Assembly (NCBI GenBank): GCA_009602735.1
Contig: WELA01010735.1
Coordinates: forward strand, 506,958-533,705
DNA length: 26,748 nt
Direction: 5' to 3'
From: Mesotaenium endlicherianum
Lineage: Eukaryota > Streptophyta > Zygnematophyceae > Zygnematales > Mesotaeniaceae
Shown here: piece after piece, positions 19,886 through 26,748 of the stretch
How positions within the stretch are numbered: the first letter of the stretch is position 1
Layout: the number at the start of each line of letters is the position of its first letter
Notes under the pieces: model-generated
The model's input: the letters and a program-made list of their open reading frames with translations, nothing else
Database searches by the model: none
Told to the model about the DNA's origin: nothing
Program-made: the position numbers and the translations under genes

Positions 19886-22800
19886 AAAGACAGCAACAGT
19901 CAGTAATCCAGTCTACTGACTGTGAGGATGCTAGAGATAGTGAGTCGTCACTAGCTGCCCTCGTAGCAGGTATTATGGGTCCTGCTGAACTGGATTCACT
20001 ATGCATGCCTGACAAACAGATAAAGGAGACCATCAGTAATATAGACGTCCAGAGAGTGCACACTCTGGATGCTCTTGTTCCACCTGATGTCCAACATTTC
20101 TTTGCTACGTCAGGAGAACAATGCGAAAGTCAGGAAAAGACAGTCCCCCCTATCCTACTGCATTGCATGATTGCAGGTAGGAAGGTGAGGGCATTTGTTG
20201 ACGGAGGGGCGTCACATACTTTTATCCACAAGGACTTAGTTAAGCGGCTAAGGCTGCCTACTGTCACCCAAGGGAATAGAAAAATATTCCTTGGAGATGC
20301 CTCAAGTATCCCGGGAGGAGTTATAACCAAGCCTATTGAGGTCCAGTTAGGTTCTGGCATTGCAGTTCTAACTGAAACGCTTACATTTGAGGTACTCAAC
20401 ACTGGCTTTTATGATCTCGTGCTAGGCAGGTCCTGGCTTAATAGACATCAAGCTGAAGTGTGTTGGAGCAGAGGTACAGTTAAAGTGAGAGGAGCCAGTG
20501 ATGGGCAGACTGACTTGGCACCCACCAGTGCTCTTCCTCTTGTCCTGTGTGGATGGCAAATGAAGGAAAAGAAGAGGCTTCCAGAAGGATGCAAGTTGCT
20601 GAATGCAATGGAGTTCGTCAAAAGCTGGAACCAGAAGGAAGACAGAATGTTCTGTCTGCTGCTAAGAGAGGTACCTCCTCAACCTGAAGAAGTGGTTGAG
20701 AAAAAGGTAAGCCCTCCGGAGCACCCTACTGCTGCAAAAATTGTTGCTCAGTACACTGATGTGTTTAACATGCCTCCAGGACTACCCCCTAAAAGGGAAG
20801 TAGATCATAGGATTGATCTATTACCTGGTAGCCAGCCACCCTGGCAACGCACTTATGGCTTGTCTTATTTGGAGAGCGAGGAGTTGAAAACACAGATTGC
20901 AGAGCTGGAGGAAAATGGTTACATTTCTCCCAGTAAATCACCGTACGGCGCACCTATCCTATTTGTTAAGAAAAAGGATGGCAGTATGCGGATGTGTGTG
21001 GATTACAGAGCCCTGAACAGAATTACAGTAAAGAACAAGTATGCTTTACCCAGAATCGAGGACTTGCTTGATACCCTGTCTGGCGCTAAGGTGTTCAGTA
21101 AGATAGATCTCAAGAGTGGTTATCATCAAATCAGAATTGCTGAGGGGGATGAACACAAGACTGCTTTCCGCACACGTTATGGACACTATGAGTTCAACGT
21201 GATGCCATTTGGACTGACTAATGCTCCTGCTACCTTTATGGGTGCTATGAATGACATTTTCAGACCTTATTTGGATAAGTTTGTGCAAGTTTTCCTGGAT
21301 GATATTTTAATTTTCTCTAAAGATGAAGCTCAGCACACTGAACACTTAAAGAAAGTGCTGGACACTCTGCGGAAAAATCACTTGTATGCTAAAATGAGCA
21401 AGTGTGATTTCTTTAAGGAAAGTATTGAATTCTTAGGCCACGTTGTCAGTAAAGAGGGCATCAGTGTGGATCCTAAGAAAGTCCAGACCATAAGGGACTG
21501 GCCAGTACCACAGTCTGTCTCTGAAGTTAGATCCTTCCTCGGGTTGGCTAACTACTATAGGAGATTTATTGAGAATTATTCCACAAAGGCCAGTAAACTG
21601 ACTGACCTTACTAAGAAAGACATCGGGTATGTGTGGGGGGAAGAGCAGCAGGCTGCCTTCCAGACCCTTAAAGATGCCCTTTGTTCTGCCCCAGTGCTAG
21701 CCGTGTATGACCCCAGCAAACCGGTGCAGGTGGTTACTGATGCCTCTGATTTTGCCATGGGTGCTATTTTGTTGCAGCCTGCTGACAAAACCACAAAGGA
21801 TGGTAAGGTACGGCAGGAGTGGCATCCTGTGTTGTATGAGTCTATGAAATTTAATCCAGCGGAGATTAATTACTCAGTGCATGATAAAGAGCTGCTAGCT
21901 ATCATTCATGTACTCAAACAGTGGAGAGCATACTTACATGGTAAAGCTTTTAAGGTGATTACAGATCATCTAGCTCTGACCCACTTTCAGAAGAAGTCCA
22001 AGCTGTCGAGGAGGGAGAACCGCTGGAGCCAGATGCTGGAGCAGTTCCAAGTCCAGATCGACTACAAACCAGGGAAGTTGAATCCTGCTGATGCACTCTC
22101 TAGAAGACCTGACTTGCAAGAAAGGAACTTTAGTCAGCATGCTGTAGATAAAGTCCTGTGTGCACTCACTTCACTAAAGGTGAAAAAGTCCTTCCTTGAA
22201 CAACTTAGGAAAGCCTACCTTTCTGACCCAACATTTGAGCCCAGCCCCACTACTGGTGTGTGTTGTGCTACTGCACTCGGGTATAAGCTTAAGAGAGGGG
22301 TCTGGGTGACTGAAACCACTTCAGGCAGGCTAAAGCTGGTCATTCCTAATAACTTGAAAATGAGGTCTCTCTTACTGAGTCAAGCGCATGACAGTCTCCT
22401 GGGTGGACATTTGGGGCAAACCAAAACTGTTGGCAAATTGGCAAAATATTATCATTGGGAGGGGTTACCCCGGGAGGTCTTGAAATATGTCAAGTCCTGT
22501 GACCAGTGTCAGAGAAATAAGTCTCGGCACACACCACCCGGAGGTCTCTTGCAACCGCTACCCATCCCAGCGGGACGCTGGGAAACTATATCCATGGACT
22601 GGGTGGTCTCACTACCAAGAACTGCCAATGGGCATGATTCAATACTGGTAGTCGTGGATAAACTGACAAAAATGGTCATTTTTATCCCCACAACTGTCAA
22701 AGTGACTGCACTCGAAACAGCGAGACAGCTTTACAACCATGTAGTATGCCAACATGGGCTACCCACTAATATCATCTCAGACAGAGACTCAAAATTCACC

Positions 22801-23124
22801 TCCAAGTTCTGGAGAGCTTTAATGGGGTTAATGGGAGTCAAACAGCTGCTCAGGACAGCGAACCACCCTCAGACGGATGGGCAAACTGAAAGAACTAACC
22901 GAGTTCTGCAGGAGGTGCTGAGAGCATATATTAACCAAAAACAAGATAATTGGGATGACCTGTTGCCTCAAATTCAGTTTGCGGTCAACAGTGCGGTGCA
23001 CGCGTCAACGGGCAAGACTCCTTTTGAACTCAGCCTGGGTAGAGTCCCTAAGTCTCCTCTAGATGTCCTAGGGGAATCTTTATTCACCCTGAAGGGATTG
23101 ACAACCCGGTCTCCCTCCAGTTAA
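19798..23124 (+). pseudogene. pol: Pol polyprotein of copy 2: protease, RT, RNase H, integrase (frameshifted end)
   Basis: 1108 codons in the -1 frame relative to gag. The first codons lie in the gag overlap and no ATG is needed if expressed by frameshifting. Protease: active-site region [10 protein letters not shown] with D135, unusual because Ser/Thr normally follows the Asp. [27 protein letters not shown] and catalytic FLDD (D501-D502). RNase [21 protein letters not shown] and [10 protein letters not shown]. Integrase: an HHCC finger (HDSLLGGH ... CDQC), then D934, D995 and E1031 with the standard 35-residue spacing between the last two. Compared with copy 1, one base is lost near 23083, so this frame ends at 23124 with a false tail and the real frame continues in the next entry. 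Confidence 0.95.
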
Positions 23125-23690
23125 CTCAAGAGTTTGCTGACACCCTGTCAGAAGTCCAACGAAACTTGCACACGGCTCAAGAAAACCAACAAAAATACGC
23201 TAATCAACACCGTCGGGAACTGACATTTTCCAAGGGAGATTTAGTCAAACTGCATTCTCAGCACCTGTACCTCCCTGGTGTGGTCAAGAAAAAGCTTGGC
23301 CCTGTCTGGGTCGGTCCATATTCGGTGGTCCGTCGTGTCGGTCAGAATGCTTACAAACTGAACATGTCAGCTGACTACAAGGGTCACCCGGTCTTTAATG
23401 TCTCCTTCCTGGAACCATACATCAAAGGTGATACACTGTTCACAGGTCGGTTACCTGTCCAACCGGGACCGGTCCCCGCTGTCCGGGACGGCGACCCTGA
23501 GGAATATGAGGTCGATGAGATTTTAGACGCTCGCTCGGTCCGTCGATCGTCTAAATATGTCATGAAGTACCTCATCCGATGGAAGGGTTACGATGCCTCT
23601 GGGGACACTTGTTTATTTAAAGATCAGCTGACCCATGCCAAAGGGGCGTTGAAACGGTTCCACCTTCGGGCGGCTGGGGCACCTCCCTAA
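23083..23690 (+). pseudogene. pol: Pol end of copy 2: GPY/F domain and chromodomain, out of frame
   Basis: Continues integrase after the one-base deletion. It reads HTAQENQQKYA, then the GPY/F module (VWVGPYSVV and VFNVSFLEPY), then a chromodomain (YEVDEILDAR, YLIRWKGYD) to TAA ending at 23690. Chromodomains steer integration to marked chromatin. The usual TWEP block reads DTCLFKDQL here, so one aromatic-cage Trp position is not recognisable. Without the rest of pol in frame, this part is not translated as part of the polyprotein from this copy. Confidence 0.88.
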
Positions 23691-24014
23691 CAGTCATTTC
23701 AGTTGACACGGGAAGGTGACAGGAGGTCCTGTCTCCATATAAGTTGGAGGAAGATGTGACAGTTAGTGACGATTGTGACAGGCAGCCCACCTTTAAATTT
23801 AAGTTGGAGGGAGTGGTAGTCTCTGATCACCATATTACCCACTCAACCTGCGCTCACACTCACTTGCTCTCCAACTCAATTTTTCCTTATATTCGCTCAA
23901 ACCAGGTATTCCACTCTAGGAACTCTCTCGATCGCGTCCCTCTTCATCAAGGGCACTCAGCAGCGGCAAAATATCATGACTTCACTAACTGCATTGTGTT
24001 TATGATTGAGCAGG
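23691..24014 (+). other. Spacer between pol and ORF3 with two purine-tract copies
   Basis: AAGTTGGAGG occurs at 23741-23750 and AAGTTGGAGGGA at 23801-23812. The second is identical over 12 bases to the true purine tract at 25754-25765. A TATAAG lies just before the first (23738-23743). The spacer ends GAGCAG|G just before the ORF3 ATG, a splice-acceptor-like sequence. An open frame at 23744-24226 crosses it but shows no conserved motif. Confidence 0.6.
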
Positions 24015-25681
24015 ATGACTCAAAAGTCGGAACTCAAGAGGAAGCGAAGGGCGGAAGAGGCACATGCAGAATACTTGCAATTCCGTGGAGACATCGAATC
24101 ATCTTCCATCACCACTCGGGAATCACAACGACTCCAACAACAGCGGGAGGCACAGAAGAAGAAGGAGGAGGAACAAGCCAGACCGAGGCAGGAAGAAATG
24201 GACAGAAAAGCTGCAGAGGAGGCTAAGAAAGCAGAGGAGGAGAGGCAAGCTGAGGAGAAGCGGAAGCAGCAGGCTGAAGAAGAAGAACAAAGGAGAATCA
24301 GCAGCTACCGCTACACGGTGCTGGGCAAGGGCTTTGATCTAATGGAGGAGGCCTTCAAGTATGCCCAGAGAAGTCGCAGTGAGTCGCAGAAGGAAATCCT
24401 CCAGATGGAAGGGGAGACATCCGAAAACTTTGACAAGTATATAGAGGTCGGCACAGGGCTCCTCCTCTACCACGATTACGCCAGGATGGTAGGATATACC
24501 ATCGGAGAGGCCAAGGCAATGGCCCAGGTGAACGAAGCAGGAGCTGTCTCGATTCCTGGTATCTGGGGGACAGATAGGGTCATCAGGATGATCCCCATGG
24601 ACGCGGACAGCTTCAAGGACTCAACACCCCACAACAGGTTCAAGGCCATGTACAATGAGGTGGAGAGGAGGAGCTGGGAATTCTTGGCCAGAGAAACCAG
24701 TCAGCTGGACTTTGCAGGGCACTGGTACCCTTGTACTCTCAAAAAGACAGACGCTGCCTTCTTCCAAAAGCCCACTGATTGGCGGTGGATGACCATCAAC
24801 ATGAGGGACCAGCAGAATGACAGGGCGACGGATGAGGACTTCCTGACAGACCTAAACGGGAACATAGTATTGCCCCCTCACATTGCGGCTTGGGACCCAA
24901 GATTGGATGGAGTCAGAGACTGCATGAGCCAAGAGATGCAGGGGGACAGAAGCAGGGCCCGAGAGTCATTCTCCAAAGGGAAGCATGCTTATGCCAAATG
25001 GGCAAATAAGCAGGGGGAAAAGGACCTCTATGCGGTCCGGACTCAGCAGCCCCCACCAGCACCCAAAAGGGGAAGGTCAGTAGGATATTCTTTTTCTCGG
25101 GAGGAGCTGGAGCAGCGGACAGAGAGGAGACCCCAGAAGTCTCAGAGGAACCCGGGGACGGCGAGGAGGCGGAGTCGGAGGAAGACGAGGAGGAAGGCGA
25201 GGAGGAGGACACTAGCCCCGCCGTGATCCTGACACCTGCCACATCCCCTGTAAGGGAGAAGACGGGGTGGGCCCCGCCGCAACTCGCTCAAGAGGAGGAT
25301 ATCACTTGGCTGGGGACTGCCAGAGGACAGAGCCCATCTCCAGGCAAGGAGACCCAGTCGGACAGGGCAGACAGGAGGGCTGCTCGGGAGATAGCCAGGG
25401 GTCTGCCAGCATCTCCCTCGCAGAGAGGGCATGTACCCTTGGCTCATGTCATGCAACATCCTTCCGGGATGCCGGTATATGTACCTGTCAGTTTGAGGGC
25501 TGCCCAGGAGAAGGCTGCCTCCCTTCAGCTTCAGACTGTGCAGGAGGAAACAGCCCAGTTAATGCGTTCTCCGCCGGGTCCTTACACGGAACCCCCTTCT
25601 CTGACAGGCTTCAAAAGACCCCAAGACAGGAGGAGGTCTGGCTCCCCTGAGCATAGGGCCTCAGGAGCATCTCCCTCCTAA
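24015..25681 (+). pseudogene. ORF3: unrecognised coiled-coil/Trp-rich protein after pol (one frameshift)
   Basis: About 555 residues if read through one frameshift; I do not recognise a family. The ATG at 24015 is the first in frame after a stop at 24003. Residues 1 to about 98 are Lys/Glu/Gln/Arg-rich and form a likely coiled coil. A conserved domain follows (about 100-360) with FDKYIEVGTG, YNEVERRSWE (from 213), KPTDWRWMT (from 252), LPPHIAAWDPRL (from 286) and FSKGKHAYAKWA. After GRSVGYSFS the frame must shift by -1 (between 25098 and 25124) to read an acidic run and the tail. That tail holds GHVPLAHVMQHPSGMPVYV and an SPEHR-type Ser/Arg end, and stops at 25681. Copy 1 is unbroken at this point. 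No slippery heptamer was seen, so a one-base deletion is the simplest cause. No signal peptide or membrane helix; not envelope-like. Its role may be nucleic-acid or chromatin binding, but that is a guess. Confidence 0.75.
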
Positions 25682-25731
25682 GGGCAGCAGGCTGGGGATA
25701 AGAGGGACAGCACGCTGTTATTAGTTATACT

Positions 25732-25748
25732 GTTGTCGAGGCGACAAC
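25732..25748 (+). other. Hairpin before the polypurine tract (copy 2)
   Basis: GTTGTCG-AGG-CGACAAC, identical to 2017-2033. It is the point where copy 1 and copy 2 become alignable again after ORF3. Confidence 0.75.
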
Positions 25749-25753
25749 ATGAT

Positions 25754-25765
25754 AAGTTGGAGGGA
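25754..25765 (+). promoter_or_regulatory. Polypurine tract of copy 2
   Basis: AAGTTGGAGGGA, one base before the 3' LTR; the plus-strand DNA primer. Confidence 0.85.
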
Positions 25766-25766
25766 T

Positions 25767-26487
25767 TGTAATGAATCAGTATACTGTGTTGATATAATAT
25801 TCATTTAAATAGTATAGTTAAATAAGTTCAGCCTGCTGAACTCTAGTTAACAATCAGTCTGCTGGACTTTATACTTAACATCAGTTTAATGACTTGGCCG
25901 AAAGTAGCAGGCTGAGGTCACCTTAAGTCAGCTTGCTGACACATTCTTTGACAGCCAGCTGACTTCCGTACTCGGTAGCAGCGAACTGCCTCGATATGCA
26001 TCTAAGTGTGGTATGCTAGATGAATGGCCAGATGACATCCCTATGATGGATGGCGATTCGGGATGATGGGAGATGGCGGTGGATTTGGTTAACCGAGGTC
26101 CTACCAACGTGGTTAACTCCCGGGTAGGCGGTGCCATCGCACTGACCGTTGAACAGCAAACTCATTCCATGTACCTACGCTAGACATTGCTCTCGAGTTC
26201 GGCATTCGGTGACGAGGCCAACTCTCTTGTACAGCTTACTGAGAGAGATCTGAATCCAAGGCGAGAAGCCATTGATACGCACTGTCTTCTAACCTTGCTT
26301 ATGTATGAGTTTACTGATTTGCATCATTGATGCTAGTTTACTCGCATTTGACTTACGAGTATTATTCCCTGCTAGTGTATTGTCCTTTGCCGTTAAACCA
26401 GTTTACGGAAATACCATAAAGATTACTTGCTGATATAAAGATCTTTATTAATTGTTAATCGCCTATTTGGGAAGTCGATTCATTTCA
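25767..26487 (+). repeat. 3' LTR of copy 2
   Basis: 721 bases, co-linear with the 5' LTR with about 18 substitutions counted by eye. TATAAA at 26434-26439. Palindrome TTCAGCCTGCTGAA at 25827-25840. Confidence 0.97.
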
Positions 26488-26492
26488 ATGAT
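26488..26492 (+). other. Target-site duplication, right copy
   Basis: ATGAT, identical to 17668-17672. The hAT-2 frame resumes after it and stops at TAG 26502-26504. Confidence 0.95.
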
Positions 26493-26504
26493 CCATGTGA
26501 GTAG

Positions 26505-26700
26505 TAGCGTTGTCCTTCACAGTTTAAAGTGCTCGCATATGTGAGGTCATTTTGGTTACTTTGTATCATGCATTGACAGTGTAGGCTTTCATAGTCATTA
26601 TTTGAGTATTACTTTTATTACTTTGTAGTGTAATAATTCCATATCCATAATTCCATGTACATAATTCCGACATTTTCAATTAATCCTCCATAAATTGTCT

Positions 26701-26748
<48 letters not shown>
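26505..26748 (+). other. hAT-2 3' flank, ending in a CT microsatellite
   Basis: AT-rich non-coding sequence after the transposase stop. It has three short repeats of an ATAATTCCATGT-like unit (about 26633-26669). From about 26698 to the window end it is a (CT)n run. No terminal inverted repeat seen; the element end is probably outside. Confidence 0.6.

Larger units (their letters stand above)
17673..26487 (+). mobile_element. Complete Ty3/gypsy (chromovirus-type) element with extra ORF3 (copy 2)
   Basis: 8815 bases bounded by 721-base LTRs and an ATGAT duplication. Order: LTR, primer site, gag, pol (PR-RT-RH-IN-chromodomain), spacer, ORF3, hairpin, purine tract, LTR. I count about 18 mismatches and no indels between the two LTRs (about 2.5%), so it is not a fresh insertion. 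Single-base frameshifts in pol (near 23083) and ORF3 (25098-25124) make this copy unable to produce its complete proteins. A chromodomain after integrase places it with chromoviruses. The ORF after pol is not part of standard chromoviruses. Confidence 0.96.
12957..26504 (+). pseudogene. hAT-2 transposase, four exons, split by a retrotransposon
   Basis: Exons by splice consensus and homology: 12957-13756, 14034-14236, 14460-14716, and 16998-17672 continuing at 26493-26504. Phases match at every join, giving 649 codons including the stop. Exon 1 has a BED-type finger (C68, C71, H85, C97) and an acidic N-terminus. SDGW|TD (D265) spans intron 1, CTDSA (D326) is in exon 2, and the CERNWSAYDFV and LVKVHSNLRLL blocks of the hAT C-terminus are in exon 4. 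It is dead: TAG at 14555-14557 stands where a Trp codon is likely, TGA at 17397-17399 lies just before the C-terminal block, and the retrotransposon is inserted at the end. About 70 residues found in hAT-1 (residues 418-486, including EPIVVLLRLVDS) have no counterpart. They would lie at the position of intron 3. Confidence 0.87.
12957..26748 (+). mobile_element. hAT transposon hAT-2, interrupted by a Ty3/gypsy element
   Basis: A second hAT element, oriented opposite to hAT-1 and only distantly related to it. The coordinates start at the transposase ATG because the left terminal repeat could not be located; the right end lies beyond the window. A complete Ty3/gypsy element occupies 17673-26487 within its last exon. 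Confidence 0.7.

Noticed and set aside
25083-25124. Programmed -1 frameshift in ORF3
   Set aside because: The T run at 25091-25095 does not form an in-frame X-XXY-YYZ heptamer and copy 1 has one continuous frame here, so a deletion is simpler.
24015-25681. ORF3 as a retroviral-type envelope gene
   Set aside because: Position after pol is suggestive, but there is no signal peptide, transmembrane segment or cysteine pattern; the protein is charged and probably nuclear or cytoplasmic.

Overview
This window is plant-type nuclear DNA made almost entirely of transposable elements and their remains. The organism is most likely a streptophyte: a charophyte alga such as Chara, or an early land plant. 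That placement is an inference from three things: Ty3/gypsy elements with a chromodomain and an initiator-Met-tRNA primer site, BED/DUF659-type hAT transposases with spliced introns, and long low-complexity introns. I see no ordinary host gene, rRNA, tRNA or CRISPR array.

Layout. (1) 1-2771 is the 3' part of a Ty3/gypsy element: integrase end, an extra ORF after pol (here ORF3), purine tract and 3' LTR. (2) 2772-5168 is a junkyard. It holds the LTR end and primer site of a related element (3518-3531) and a broken minus-strand reverse transcriptase/RNase H fragment (about 3915-5168). (3) About 5169-12345 is a minus-strand hAT element (hAT-1). Its two-exon transposase gene spans 5932-9515, its intron is filled with repeats, and its upstream region is made of tandem arrays. 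(4) 12957 to the window end is a plus-strand hAT element (hAT-2) with a four-exon transposase gene. (5) A complete Ty3/gypsy element (17673-26487, ATGAT target duplication) sits inside the last exon of hAT-2, four codons short of its stop.

The complete Ty3/gypsy element has, in order: LTR, primer site, gag, protease-RT-RNase H-integrase-chromodomain (-1 frame relative to gag), a spacer with two extra copies of the purine tract, ORF3, a hairpin, the purine tract and the LTR. ORF3 is the most interesting coding item. It encodes about 555 residues: a charged coiled coil, a Trp-rich conserved domain, an acidic stretch and a Ser/Pro/Arg tail. I recognise no known family. Between the two element copies the integrase end and LTRs are nearly identical at the DNA level, but ORF3 keeps only about half of its amino acids. 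ORF3 therefore looks like an exchangeable, selected cassette.

Both hAT genes are dead as written, with in-frame stops at conserved positions. In both, the sense strand of the non-coding parts is strongly pyrimidine-rich and repetitive. Upstream of hAT-1 lies a tandem array of five exon-like modules with conserved AG/GT edges.
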